The position numbers were made by a program, and so were the translations under genes. From the NCBI RefSeq assembly GCF_023101765.2, contig NC_064213.1, forward strand, positions 12,090,001 to 12,154,000: a stretch of 64,000 bases of DNA, given 5' to 3'. This stretch comes from Spodoptera frugiperda (taxonomy: Eukaryota; Arthropoda; Insecta; Lepidoptera; Noctuidae). Below, piece by piece: positions 27,801 through 38,137 of the stretch. The notes beneath the pieces were generated by a model, which ran no database searches, had not been told where the DNA came from, and worked only from the letters and a program-made list of their open reading frames with translations. Positions within the stretch are counted from its first letter, which is position 1. Every line of letters begins with the position of its first letter.

Positions 27801-30800
27801 AGATATTAAATATTATATAAAAATAACCAGATATTATCTTCTCAGACGAGATAGATAAACATCTTGTCTATTAAAATATTCAATAATTGCTTCTCAAAGT
27901 GAATCGTGGTTAATTTGCATAGAAACGATGGCTAATACATACCTACACATATAAAAATGTATATCAATAAAACCAGAAGGCAACGTAAGTTACGATTAAT
28001 GTTTAATTCAGTGGTTTTTGTATTGACGCATCAAGTACCGATAGGAAAATTTTGTTTAGTATTTATTTTTGTAATAGGTAATTTGTCGTGACATTCACAA
28101 ATGCAAATAAATAACTGTTTTCATTGCACTTTCATATATTTCTATATTATCATTTTATAATGGGGCTAGATGGGTGATATTAAAGAAGGGCCAAATTAAA
28201 AGCACCCTTAACAAACGCACATACATGAAAAGACAGCTGACTGTTGATGAAGCGAAAGAGGTGTGTAAGATTCGTAGCAATTGGCGTTCCATTGGCTCTG
28301 CCTTCCCCTACGGGGGACAGGCATGAGGTTATGTATGTATATGTATCCTTTTATAATTAGGTATATGACTTAATTAATCTTTATGTACTTTTCTGAATGA
28401 ATGAATCTCTTTTGTTATGAGTGCTACAACCAAGTATGGTAATTTATATTGATCTTTTCATAATGACGCTATTTGTTAATACATTGTATCATTAGTTGTT
28501 ACTATATGTACCTAGAGTAAATACAATGAACATTAAATAAAATGAGGATAAACGATAAAATTGTGCTGTATACTCGACACTCGACAATCGTGGTCACGAT
28601 TGGACACGGAACAGTTTACTATTAATGGCTAATAAACGGTTATAATGTATGAGTTACTGAATGCCGGTAGTTATTAAGAACTTGTGCATATTTTGTTCTC
28701 AACAAGAATCGGCGGTTAACTCTAATTTTATAATAGTTTGTGAAATATAATAAGAGTCAACCAAGAGTCGTTTGACATGGGCGGCAGCAGCACCCTATAT
28801 TATCAGGAACCTTTTAAATTCTGATCACCAACTCGGAGATTGTGGCAGACATTCTCATACAGAGGAAGCCTAAAATCCAGCATAGGACTACCGACTATGA
28901 AGAGCATGATATTATTCTCTGTCTAACTTATCAGCCATATCTATTTACGCACCCTAAACCACCTAGATCCATCGTTAAAATCAGTTATGATAAGAGTCCT
29001 TTAAAAAATATTATGATGTAATTTGCAAATGTATTGCAAGAAAACCCGTGGGAAGTATCTTTTAAATTGTGTAAATTATAATTTCAGTAGCTGTATGCTA
29101 TATGCATTGGGTCGTGTGTAACGAGATGAGCCTTGACTTTCAAGTATTTATTTCCTTAATAAATACCTGCATGACGTACGTATCAAGTTAAATAAAGACT
29201 TGCAAAAATTGCTAAACGTATTAAAGCTTCAATAAATTCAAGATTTCCTTGGCGAAGCGCTAATATCCACGATCTTACAATAACACAAGCACATCAACCT
29301 ACACCAATTCACTTTAATAGATTTTCAACTTTACAGTTTTGTTATAAGGTCTATGTTCATCTGCTGGTGTTCGTACTGTATATGTTAATCACAGTTAATA
29401 GAAATCACAAATAGAAGAAGATCTATAGAAGGCGCGTTTCGAAATATGTGTCGGCACTAACTACGAAATATTAGCACTTTGGAGTACATAAGCCTTGCTA
29501 CGTGAACAAGACTGCATTGTATCATTGCAAAAAAATTCGGAGCTGCGGATTACCTAGCGGATTTACCAGGGCTCCGGCCACAGAATACTACTCTGGCTCG
29601 AAAAGCAGGAGTAGGAACAGGGTGGTTTTTAGTCAGTAAGAGTCTGACACTCCCTGTCGTCTCGCCCAAGGCGACAGAAGTTATTGGGTGATAATCACTC
29701 CTTAAAAAAATCATTGCGAAAAAAAGAATAAAAAGTGCGATCAGCACCAACATTTGCGTCTTTAATACGTCGATGAGCGCAACCCACTTTGGAGTTGTTA
29801 CAAGGTACCTCCAAATTCGTTGCCAGACACGGAAATGGAACCCGAGACCCGCACTTGCGACCACTCGACCAACGAGGCAATCACATACACAGTAGATAAT
29901 AACATCAAAACAATAATGTTAACTAATTTGCAAATTGTATTAATTAATTATTGCAACCGTCATTAAACAGACTCAATTATTAATTAGAAACTGAATATAC
30001 TGGTAGATACTGTGAACCAACAAAAGACCCTGATTCTCATGTAAGGTAAGCTAATATTTGAATCTGTGTACAACATTAATGCTCCTTGACAGGCAAGTGA
30101 CAAGGGCTCAAGGATAATATAGTCTGTGTACAGGGATACTCTAGTTTCCAAGACCGAAGGATTTTAGTTAGATCAAAACTAAAATTATACTTAATACGAT
30201 TACGAATTATGACAGTGCAGAAAACTTACTAGACATGTATTTTCGACTAGCTACTTCCGCTCGGCTCCTATTGATTGTAGCCTGATGATATATAGCCTAT
30301 AGCCTTCCTCGATAAATAGACTATCCAACACAACAAGAATTATTCAATTCGGACCAGTAGTTCCGGAGATTAGCGCGTTCAAACAAATAAACAAACTTCT
30401 CAGCTTCATCATATTAGTGTAGATTTGTCGAAATAAGAAAAATCTACAAAAAGCGAAATATTGTTTAGGAATGAGTGCTTCCTTACATTATTTACTTCGA
30501 TGTAAATGTGTCAAAGTGACTTTTCAAACGTAATTAATGCTGTAAGGAACATGAAAATGCTTTAGTCGTCCTCCGTATAATTTAGTCGATCGTATAAATA
30601 AATATCATTCCTTTCCCCCACTGAATACAATACTTCGTTGTTCATATATATTCTACTAATATAACGTTATCTACATAAAGACAGACAAGTTCTAGAAAAG
30701 GTTAATTGGTGTGATTATGTGACAGGCTGAATGTCCAACAGATAACTTTGTATGTATTAGTTATCAATAGCTAGTCTTTGAATTAGTAACTGCCTAGATA

Positions 30801-33800
30801 CATTTAGCCCTATTTACGTGCTAATTGATTTTTAAATAAACAATTAAATATTAATCCTACTACACTTTATTTTGATCCCAGTTCTATAACGCATAAAAAA
30901 AAGAATACTTAAACTTATTTTTGAACGCAGTCATACGTCATACTATAGACAATTTCTTTAATTATTTTTCTAGTGGCGGGAATATTTTGGTTCTTCTGTC
31001 AAAATTTTCCAAACAATTGTAATTCACAATTTGTATTTTAGCTTTACACGCTTGATTAGAATAGGTATGTAATGTACCAGCTGACATTTATGACACTATT
31101 GTTTATTGTCCAATTTGCGTAGAGCTGTCGCACGGCTTCTATTCTTATAGATAAACAGGCGAGTTTTGAATAACACGGAGCATTTTAAAATAGAAATTGG
31201 CTATTCGCATGGCAACAGCGTCAAGAACCGCGGACCGTGATCATTTCTTGTTTGAATATGTTATGTATTCAATTGTTTATACGTTAATTTCTAAAGCGAC
31301 TATTTTGATTTATGTCATAGTGGGTACCTACTACTTACATACCTACTGAATGTTCATTACAAAATTAAATTGCAAATACATTAATAATATCGTTGTTTAC
31401 CAAGAAACAACTAGTCTACAGAAATCACAAAGAAATGGCTAAAGACTTTTATCAAATCAATTTTGTAAAAATTTGCACTAAAATGGGGTAATTTATAGAA
31501 ATGGCAACATTAGGAATAATTTGATAACAAAACAGTCTTTTATTACAGAAATCTGACACTTCGGTATTAGTCGAGCAGTTTTTATATAATTTGCATAATA
31601 CCCATTATTTTGTAAAAATTATATATGTATAAAAAAAATTGGTTACCAGTTTTTTAATATTATCATTATACTAATGTAATAAAATACAACTTGTGTAGGT
31701 ATCTAAGGACACATTTGCAAGTAAATAATATTCAAAGCGATAACTATAACTGTTATAGTTATTATACTGAAACTGGTTTCTTAATGTATACCTAGTTTGT
31801 TTCAAAGCTACGCCGTTTTATGAGGTTGATACAGTAAAACAAAGAAATAATATTTTTAAACCAAACAATTTTTAAGCGGTTAGTTTTCTCAAATTTTGGA
31901 GAAAAATGGCTAATAGTTGCAGAGAATAATATATCGTATTTTTTTTTTAAGAATGCTAATTGATTTTGCATGTAGGTAACAATCTTTTTTTTCTCAGTTT
32001 TCTTATAACGTCTGTCAAAGTGTCAATATTATCTTCAAAAATTAGCATCAGAATCAAAGTTCGGGCAACTTGCTAAAATCGAAGGAAAACAAGTTATTTG
32101 GGTGAATGACGTTCGTACACCCGATAAATTTTATATTGGCGCAGTAATAGGTACCAATAAACATCAAACTATAGCTTTACGCTTCAAAGATTTAAGAACT
32201 GGGAAAATGGCTTAGTCGACTTTTCTTTCATCTAAGGCCATAGAAAATTACTGCTCTGGTTTATAATTTACAATTTGCATTTTTTCTACAGTTGCAAGCA
32301 TGATAAATCTAAAAATAACTATCTATCATTTATATTTACTGAGCAGTCAGAATTGATCATTAGAATGTAATTTAAAGTAAATACTCACCGGTGAGTGTAC
32401 ACATTCTTCGACTGTTGATATCCTGCATCACCTGCCGCATCAGGCCACCAAGTGCTTTAGCTTCGCCAGAAATAGACTGCTTCGACAGCCATTCAGTCTC
32501 CAACTCCATCGACAACTAGAGAAGCATAATGAAAACCGTTAAGTTTAATCTCGAATAATGCTATCAATTTCACCTTCTAATTAACTTTGGAACTTTAGAA
32601 GTATCTGTAAACGATGTTGATTAACTCAATTTATTTTGACTTTACGGAACATAATCTTGGAAATGGAAAGCAGGAATCCATTAAAATACATCCATTTTTG
32701 GATATTAAACCAAACTTCTACGAATATGTTTCGAAATCTTGAAGCTGAATTAGTTTGTTTAGCCTTTCAATTTATTCATATTCTGTTCCCATTTCTACTT
32801 TCCTCGACTAAATTGGAAATCGGATTGTGTTAAAGTTAGAATAGAATAGATTAAAATAGATGAATAATGGGCATATTGATTCGTGTTGTCTTTAAAAGGT
32901 CTAGTAGAGAATTAATTTGTTTTTAAGGAAAATCCGTTACATCTCTTCGAGTATGGTGTCGCTATATGGAGCTGTTTACTGAGAGTTGTCCAATGCCATT
33001 AATATTAATGAGCTGAACCTTTTACTTAGATGTGTAACGTGAGTGTATATCCGATAGGTAATAGGATTTTATCACGGAGAGATGTAAGCGGAGTCAATTT
33101 GGTTTAATGTACCTTTGAGAGATGGAATGGAATAATATCACTATGTTCTATTATCATATTTATTCTGATGATTTCTATGGAATCAGTATTACCTTAATAG
33201 TGTTACCGAATTTGTAAGGAACTGTATCTTGCTAAATTAAAGAAGTTTTACTAACCAGATATTCTGTGAGTTTCTTGACAAGTGGTTCGAGATGCACAGT
33301 CCTGGCCCACGCGTCGCAAACGAAGCAAAGGTTGAAGTAGTAGGCATTGCGGGCGTACTTCTTGTTGTCTATCCTCACTGGGAAGCCCAGGATCTTCGAC
33401 CCGAGTAGAGTACTGCGAGAAATTAAATTGAAATTAGAACATCATTATAATATTACATTGTTTTCGCAAAGGCAGCTGCAGAGCACAATATTTATGTTGG
33501 AGGAGCTTAAAGTGAGTATGGCAACAGACTCGCCCCATATCACACGACATCGATAAGTGGTGAAAAGTGGGCGAAGATACGAGGAAACTTGGACACTGAA
33601 CAATCTCCCTGGAGTGTGACGAAACGCATGCACAAGTAGCTGTTGCTATGGACATTATAAGAACTTAATTGCTAACTGGGTTTTCTCTAAGGAAATATTA
33701 ACTGTTAATTATTTATACGATATGTTTTACATATACAATTATGTATAAAAACTCAAGGATGAAGTGTTAAATATAATATTATTTACGTTATGCAAACGTT

Positions 33801-35113
33801 GAAGATAGAACGTTTAACATGCGGAAGTAAACATTATGATGACCATCAATCATATAAAAATAACAGCTGTTCACTGAAAAAAGATGCTCACGAGATTATT
33901 TACTTTACCATCGTCTTTTCAGATCTTATTTTTTCAAATTTAATGTTTAAAATTGATGTGTTCATTAACCTCTCTAGGTGTTAATTTTACTTTTGTTTAT
34001 CAGGTGTTTAAAGTTCAAGGAACGAGACAGTGATCTTAATCATGTGATATCTTGATAATTTTTCTATACAAGTGCACGGAAGCCGGCGAACCTGACCGGA
34101 ACGGTAACTACGGTGCATAAATTAATTACCGTTTTTCAAACTATGTACTATAAGCTACTACAACTGACTCCTTTGTTGGTCTAATGGTCACAAATGCGAC
34201 GGTCGAGGAGGGTCCCATGCCTGGGTCGGGCAAAGTAAGTATGATTGTAGCACAATAATAAGGTTACCACCTACACTACGGTACGGAAGTTCATGACATA
34301 ACTGGCGAAAAGTGCCTAGGTGTTCCATTGTAGGTAGGTATGTGTATTGTTTAAGATATCTGCCTTCCCACCTCTGCGGAGATTAGCAGATGTGAGCTTA
34401 CGATATGTTATATTTTACAAAATTACTTTGTACAATGGTCTTTAATAGTGATCAATGTATCAATCTGAGGAATTAGGCATTTACGTTGTCTTTTATTTTC
34501 GAATAATTAATCTTTCTATGACAATATAATTGGTTAACCAACATAGCAAAAATGGATAGTTGTTTAAAAATAAAGGTAGGTAACAGTGTCTCTATAGTAT
34601 TATTATGTATAGTTAATAGTTGAAAATCCATATGTACAGACTAGCAGTAGTTAACAAGTATAAGAAATCGTGCAGAAAAACAATTTTCTACGCTCTTTCA
34701 ATAGCACCAGTGGAATTCCGAAAGTGTTAACGTAAGACGAAATATGCACATGAAAATAAGCAGATAATGTAAAACACCGCTTTTCTTTCATTCCGACACG
34801 AACATTTCAGTATAATGGCAAAGCTTTCAACAAGTATCACCGATATTGTTTACAAAATATTGACATTTCTGTCATAATTTGTAAACATTGTCCAACTACC
34901 CTACAATACTTACACTGTCAATGTGCATCTCTGAAGTTGTACTTTCGGTATGATATAATGACTGACTGTATCAAAAATATCTTTTGATATATAATTTTCT
35001 GGCACTTGGCATGTTATCTTCGGCCCAGCGGTCGGATGGAATTCACACAAAAATATACAACGAATCGGCCCTTCCTGTCCACAACCTTCGTAATATTTCA
35101 CTTTGCCATCCAT
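15670..35113 (-). CDS. NPRL2: NPRL2 (GATOR1 subunit), gene span, 3' part missing
   Basis: Four minus-strand exons (34914-35113, 33256-33412, 32389-32515, 15670-15806) join in frame to 207 codons. They align throughout with the N-terminal half of NPRL2, a family of about 380 residues. NPRL2 pairs with NPRL3 and DEPDC5 in GATOR1, the lysosome-associated GTPase activator of RagA/B that restrains TORC1 when amino acids are scarce (family knowledge). Diagnostic segments seen: EFHPTAGPKITCQVPE near residue 28, FNLCFVCDA in exon 2, QWDLTTNQ at the end of exon 4. All internal splice sites are GT-AG and all phases agree. The start is the ATG at 35113, the only one close before the conserved block. The C-terminal half is not visible in 1-15669 and presumably lies beyond the left edge. 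The third intron, about 16.6 kb, is packed with repeats. Confidence 0.93.
15807..18619. other. NPRL2 intron 3, part without features
   Basis: AT-rich; no coding frames or clear transposon ends. Confidence 0.5.
18620..18690 (+). repeat. SINE family A tail fragment
   Basis: acctctgcctaccctttcgg and ggggcgtgacgttgtgtg match the 3' block of the SINE at 12264-12545, opposite orientation. Confidence 0.55.
19455..19690 (+). mobile_element. tRNA-headed SINE, family A
   Basis: Head with gtttcgggttcgattcgcgg (B box), then acacggagtccg, cagtatatggcaataggctc and a degraded tail near cgccgtaatgtgcaactc. Confidence 0.65.
20421..20438. promoter_or_regulatory. 18-bp perfect palindrome centred on a CRE-type site
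   Basis: actcgtgacgtcacgagt reads the same on both strands and contains TGACGTCA, the full site for CREB/ATF bZIP factors. It lies deep in NPRL2 intron 3; function is inference only. Confidence 0.35.
20600..20795 (-). mobile_element. tRNA-headed SINE, family A
   Basis: Plus strand runs from cgtcacgccttttatcccca, through cagcagtactttgcacgacc, to the altered head (B box mutated to gggatccattcccgggtcg on the minus strand). It ends in an imperfect inverted repeat around ctctctcacaagtgcgactc. Confidence 0.6.
21115..21325 (+). mobile_element. RTE-like LINE 3' tail
   Basis: Contains actagctacttccacgagg, cctatagccttcctcgacaa, atcggaccagtagttccgga, gattagcgcgttcaaa and a terminal aataatattagta, the usual 3' end of RTE-type elements in moths (family recognised from memory). 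Same family at 30244-30430 and, inverted, at 22000. Confidence 0.6.
22000..24005 (-). mobile_element. RTE-like element interrupted by a nested LINE
   Basis: The left end (ctatactaatattataaagc and gaacgcgctaatctccggaa) and the right end (gcggacgaagtcgcgggcac, then agctagtata) are the two ends of one RTE-type unit read on the minus strand. The LINE fragment 22975-23730 sits inside. I infer a single interrupted element; two separate fragments are possible. Confidence 0.5.
22975..23730 (-). pseudogene. LINE ORF2 C-terminus and 3' UTR, frameshifted
   Basis: Minus-strand relative of 9905-10740. It encodes FEEWLKRRHGVLTYRLTQVL, then is frameshifted near 23560 so that the Cys-His motif is split between frames, and continues as EHTVAVCIACAEHRHVLRDV to the Arg-rich end. 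Ends in the 3' UTR block and an A-rich tail (T run at 22968-22977). Confidence 0.8.
24006..25300. other. NPRL2 intron 3, mostly featureless
   Basis: AT-rich. 24976-25035 holds a weak copy of the repeat found at 44985-45150 (gtttgttttac and gcgctctcattggc). Confidence 0.4.
25301..25333. repeat. (TTTAA)6 microsatellite
   Basis: Six perfect TTTAA units in a T-rich tract that continues with long T runs to about 25530. Confidence 0.9.
25943..26062 (+). mobile_element. LINE 3' tail fragment (family L1a)
   Basis: taccggggctccggctc, ggggtggtttctgagtctga and gtccttggatgattttcccc match the 3' UTR of the LINE at 9905-10740; degenerate. Confidence 0.65.
26063..28169. other. NPRL2 intron 3, no gene seen
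   Basis: AT-rich. The only structure I note is a short hairpin followed by CTAG at 27318-27341 (see findings). Confidence 0.45.
28170..28345 (+). repeat. Probable LINE 3' end
   Basis: gcgttccattggctctgcct, ccccctacggggg-like hairpin (cccctacgggggacaggc) and a terminal tatgtatgtata tract resemble 3' ends of moth non-LTR elements. No coding part present. Confidence 0.4.
29538..29708 (+). mobile_element. LINE 3' tail fragment with internal insert (family L1a)
   Basis: gagctgcggattacctagcg through gcctcggccaagg-like block to cactccttaaaaaaa. An extra 17 bp or so (cacagaatactactctgg) lies inside the usual cggctcgaaaagcagg junction. Confidence 0.7.
29815..29882 (-). repeat. SINE family A head fragment
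   Basis: Minus strand: cctcgttggtcgagtggtcg and a B box gggttccatttccgtgtctg. Only the tRNA-like head remains. Confidence 0.5.
30244..30430 (+). mobile_element. RTE-like LINE 3' tail
   Basis: gactagctacttccgctcgg, cctatagccttcctcgataa, ttcggaccagtagttccgga and catattagtgtagat; same family and orientation as 21115-21325. Confidence 0.6.
32009..32215 (+). pseudogene. Unidentified 68-codon frame without ATG
   Basis: Open from the stop at 32006-32008 to TAG at 32213-32215. The peptide looks like a folded protein piece: LASESKFGQLAKIEGKQVIW, then VNDVRTPDKFYIGAVIG, then HQTIALRFKDLRTGKMA. I do not recognise the family. With no start codon or splice context it may be a dead gene or retroelement relic in NPRL2 intron 3. 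Confidence 0.3.
32389..32515 (-). CDS. NPRL2: NPRL2 exon 3
   Basis: Acceptor tctag, donor gtgagt; 127 bp. It encodes LSMELETEWLSKQS and a helix ending NSRRMCTLT, matching the family segment that precedes the beta-rich middle of NPRL2. It leaves one base (G) that exon 4 completes. Confidence 0.88.
33256..33412 (-). CDS. NPRL2: NPRL2 exon 2
   Basis: Acceptor ctcgcag, donor gttagt; 157 bp. The first base completes a valine codon from exon 1. It encodes the segment with KKYARNAYYFNLCFVCDAWA and EPLVKKLTEYL, both typical of NPRL2. Confidence 0.92.
34170..34245 (+). repeat. SINE family A head fragment
   Basis: tttgttggtctaatggtcac and gtcccatgcctgggtcgggc resemble the tRNA-like head; the rest is absent. 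Confidence 0.45.
34914..35113 (-). CDS. NPRL2: NPRL2 exon 1 (coding part)
   Basis: ATG at 35111-35113, 66 codons plus two bases, then donor gtaagt. It encodes the conserved longin-type N-terminus, including RCIFLCEFHPTAGPKITCQ and FDTVSHYIIP. The first 18 or so residues are less conserved. Confidence 0.93.
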
Positions 35114-35629
35114 CGTAAACAATTTTTAATCAACACATCACTCACATATTTATATTTACACTTAACCAAATCACAAATAAACACTGAACACTCCTAAAGT
35201 TTTAACAACTGTTGTAATACACTAACATTATTTTCATTAACGTAAATATAAAAACAGTTTTCACGCGCTAATTTGTACACCCACTCCTTCCGCGTATTAA
35301 AATCGACTGACGTAATTTTATTATGGTTATTTTGTTGATAATAGATGACGTTTCAGATCAGTGTTATCAGTATAAAAATTCTAAATTACCCTTCACGTCA
35401 AAAAATTCGATATTATATTTAATTGAACAAGAGATTTATTGATTATAACTTCATATACGTCGTATTTTTAAAAACCAATCAATTGAATATACAATTAAAC
35501 AAATGATAAATAAAATAAAGTATGCCTAGTTCTCTGAATTCTGAACGAATTAAACTAAAGTCATTCATGTCACGTAATGTCACTAGTACTGTAAATATTT
35601 ATGTATTTGTTGTTTTAAATTGAAATAAA
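35114..35629. promoter_or_regulatory. Divergent promoter region, NPRL2 / PPCDC
   Basis: 516 bp separates the two start codons, which point away from each other. The stretch is AT-rich with several TGACG-type half sites (near 35312, 35345 and 35396) and one TATA-like tataaaa near 35371. No core promoter can be assigned to either gene by eye. A bidirectional promoter is inferred from spacing only; 5' UTRs are unknown. Confidence 0.6.
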
Positions 35630-35755
35630 ATGGATACAAGAAGATCTTGTAAATTATTGTTGGCAGCTACAGGTAGCGTAGCTGCCTTAAAAATACCAAA
35701 TCTAATAAAAGCTCTATTAGAAATACCTCCGGAGCAAATGACTTATGATTTTGAG
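35630..35755 (+). CDS. Ppcdc: PPCDC exon 1
   Basis: Starts at the ATG after tgaaataaa; 42 codons ending in phase 0 at TTT GAG. The donor gttatg is non-optimal, but the joined frame reads FEVHLVVTEHAKHF, as the family requires. Confidence 0.9.
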
Positions 35756-36569
35756 GTTATGTTTACAAAGTATAGATGGAATTAGAAATTTAATAAGTAG
35801 AAAAATAGGTTTTTAATTGAAGTTTTATTCGTAGGTGCACTTAGTAGTGACGGAACATGCGAAGCATTTCTTCAAAATGTCGGATTTGCCTACTGACGTG
35901 AAGGTGTACGATGACAGTTTGGAGTGGCAAGCTTGGAAGCAAAGAGGTGACCCTGTATTGCACATAGAGCTTGGCAAGCTGGCTGACATTATGGTGATAG
36001 CTCCCCTAGATGCTAATACTCTGGCTAAGATGGCTCAAGTAAGTGAGACATTGATTTTTGTAAACATGTTCAAGATAAAAGTGTTTGTAAACAAAATATT
36101 TGTAAAGAATGTTCGAATTGTTTTGGCATCCAGCACTCATACATTTGTATGTTTGACTTTTGAGTGCTGGTGTGGCACTCTCACAATATGATTTTTAATC
36201 TCAACAAATTTAATGTAGTTTTTGAGATTGATATGTGAAAACACATCATGGCCTGAATTAAATGTAGGTAATTTATAATCATTGAAATTTCAGGGTCTTT
36301 GTGATAATTTACTAACCTGCACAACCAGAGCATGGGACATGTCCAAACCTTTGATCTTCTGTCCGGCAATGAACACAAGGATGTGGGAGCACCCCGTCAC
36401 TGCTCAGCAAATAAAATTGCTGAAGGAATGGGGTCATCAGGAGATTCCACCAATCAGTAAGACTCTGATGTGCGGAGACACAGGCATCGGTGCAATGGCT
36501 GAAGTAGATACCATTGTGAAGAAAATCATAAGTGTGGCTGATGTGAAATTCAATGTTAAATTTGATTAA
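35630..36569 (+). CDS. Ppcdc: Phosphopantothenoylcysteine decarboxylase, complete gene span
   Basis: Exons 35630-35755, 35835-36038 and 36294-36569 join to 201 codons plus TAA, close to the length of the human enzyme (about 204). The enzyme is an FMN flavoprotein that decarboxylates 4'-phosphopantothenoylcysteine to 4'-phosphopantetheine in coenzyme A synthesis (family knowledge). Seen: the flavin-binding start LLLAATGSVAALK (residues 9-21), TEHAKHF with the active-site His region, the APLDANTLAK loop, CPAMNTRMWEHP with the catalytic Asn motif PxMNxxMW, and the flap MCGDTGIGAMAE with the catalytic Cys. All key residues are present, so the gene should be functional. Intron 1 uses the weak donor gttatg; the next GT would break the frame. 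Confidence 0.95.
35835..36038 (+). CDS. Ppcdc: PPCDC exon 2
   Basis: Acceptor ttcgtag, donor gtaagt; 68 codons, phase 0 at both ends. It carries the His motif, DPVLHIELGKLADIMVIAPL and DANTLAKMAQ. Confidence 0.94.
36294..36569 (+). CDS. Ppcdc: PPCDC exon 3, with stop
   Basis: Acceptor tttcag; 91 codons and TAA at 36567-36569. It carries GLCDNLLTC, PAMNTRMWEHP and CGDTGIGAMAE. A MITE-like repeat begins 21 bp after the stop. Confidence 0.95.
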   Translation, partial: GLCDNLLTCTTRAWDMSKPLIFCPAMNTRMWEHPVTAQQIKLLKEWGHQEIPPISKTLMCGDTGIGAMAEVDTIVKKIISVADVKFNVKFD

Positions 36570-36590
36570 TCTCATACTGTGGTGGTTTAT

Positions 36591-36761
36591 GGTAAGCGTC
36601 CACAGGTCCGCATCGTACACAACAGATTTTAGTTTGTCTTCTTTAGTATGTATCTCAAACAACTGCGTCCACTGGTCCGCATCATCGGCAATGCCTACAT
36701 TCGATGCATACTGATGACGTCATACGGAATGTGTGCAATGCATATGATGTGGACGCTTACC
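36591..36761. mobile_element. MITE in the PPCDC 3' flank
   Basis: Terminal inverted repeats ggtaagcgtccac / gtggacgcttacc. Internally gcgtccac(a/t)ggtccgcatc occurs twice. Flanks tttat and tttac are only partly alike, so the target duplication is uncertain. It starts 21 bp after the stop and is probably transcribed in the PPCDC 3' UTR. Confidence 0.65.
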
Positions 36762-36847
36762 TTTACAAGTACTTGATCTTTTTCCTTTTTTGAATGGGCT
36801 CATTTAGGGTTAAACAAAATGTAAGGGTACATAGAGGTTGAAGGTTT

Positions 36848-36853
36848 AATAAA
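36848..36853 (+). terminator. Candidate PPCDC poly(A) signal
   Basis: AATAAA about 280 bp after the PPCDC stop, beyond the 36591-36761 repeat. It is the first canonical hexamer downstream on this strand; another lies at 38109-38114. Which one is used cannot be told from sequence. Confidence 0.35.
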
Positions 36854-37354
36854 CCTTTTTTTAAGACATTAATTTTTTAAATAATATTTACAGTACTTAC
36901 GATCAAATAATCTGCTTTAGTTAATGCTTCTCAAACTAATATTCCATTTTGTATAATTATTATTTTCTTTTATATTTAGACTTAATTGGTACTTATGTAA
37001 AATGATTCACAGATATACTCAGATCTCACTTTCATGTAGGATTATGAAATCTACAAATTAGACTAAGTACCTGCACTTATTCCAAAATTTATTATAATTG
37101 GGTATAGATTATCTATTTAAATAATATTTTTTCTAGTACTAGGTTATAATTGGAGTTTCTAAATGTTTAAGTAATTAGGACCAAAGAATTGTTTTCATAG
37201 TTATAGTTTATTTTATAACTTTTTTAATACTTATCAAATAATATTATTTACTTTCTTGTTTTGATAGTTTAATGTATTGTATTTCGAATACAATTGTCAC
37301 AAAGTCACAAGTCCTATGTAATAAAATTCACTGGAAGTTCTATAATTATTAATA

Positions 37355-37833
37355 CAGTAGAAGCTCTTTATTCGCGGGGTATGCGTTCCGTAAATATGCC
37401 GCGAATACAGAAACCGTGAATATGGATTGGTAATTTGTATGGGGTTATAGGGGATACGTTCCTAGATGACGAAATTAAGAAGCAAATAGTAGATAAAAAA
37501 AATGTTTAATTGAACTTTCTGATCATACAGATTGCCTGATGATAATATTATTATCATCAGGTTTAGGTCACACTAGGTTTAGGCAGAAGTCACAATCTAG
37601 ATGTAGCTGTAATAAGATCTATTTACCCGACTGCGCCAGAAGGAGGGTTATGTTTTTCGAGTGTATGTATGTATTTTATTTTTTTATCCTTCTACTGATG
37701 CGTTGACAAAGGATAGCGAATGTATTTTTTTAGGTTACGCACCGATATTTCGATTCGGAATTGGGTCGCAATTTTTCAATCCGCGAATAGTGAAAACGCG
37801 AATGACGGAAGCGCGAATAAGGAGCTTCTACTG
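37355..37833. mobile_element. pogo/Tigger-like non-autonomous transposon, 479 bp
   Basis: Ends cagtagaagctctttattcg and cgaataaggagcttctactg are near-perfect inverted repeats beginning CAGTAG, flanked on both sides by TA. These are marks of the pogo branch of Tc1/mariner. The interior has a palindrome around 37540-37562 (cctgatgataatatta and complement) and no transposase frame. Confidence 0.75.
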
Positions 37834-38137
37834 TATTATAATAAAATTAAGAGTGATGTTTTGACTACATAATTCGATGATTTTATATAATTATATTCTC
37901 ACTTTCTTCATACAGCAAATTTTCTGCTAATGGCACTAGTGTAGACTTTCATATATTCACTGAAGTGTTCATTACTACTCATTAGACTTGATAGGATCTA
38001 ACTCGCAAGTGGCGCCATCTATGAAGCGCAAAAATGACCACGAAACTTTGTCTCAATATAACTATAGATATAAGGTGCTACATGACACATAAAATATATA
38101 CAAGGTTAAATAAAATCACTGTTAATTAGATGTATGT

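Noticed and set aside
33434..33655. Overlapping short frames near NPRL2 exon 2
   Set aside because: No coding signal, no conservation recognised, and they lie within intron 1 of NPRL2.
37661..37864. 67-codon plus-strand frame
   Set aside because: Spans the right end of the pogo-like element and its flank; not a gene.
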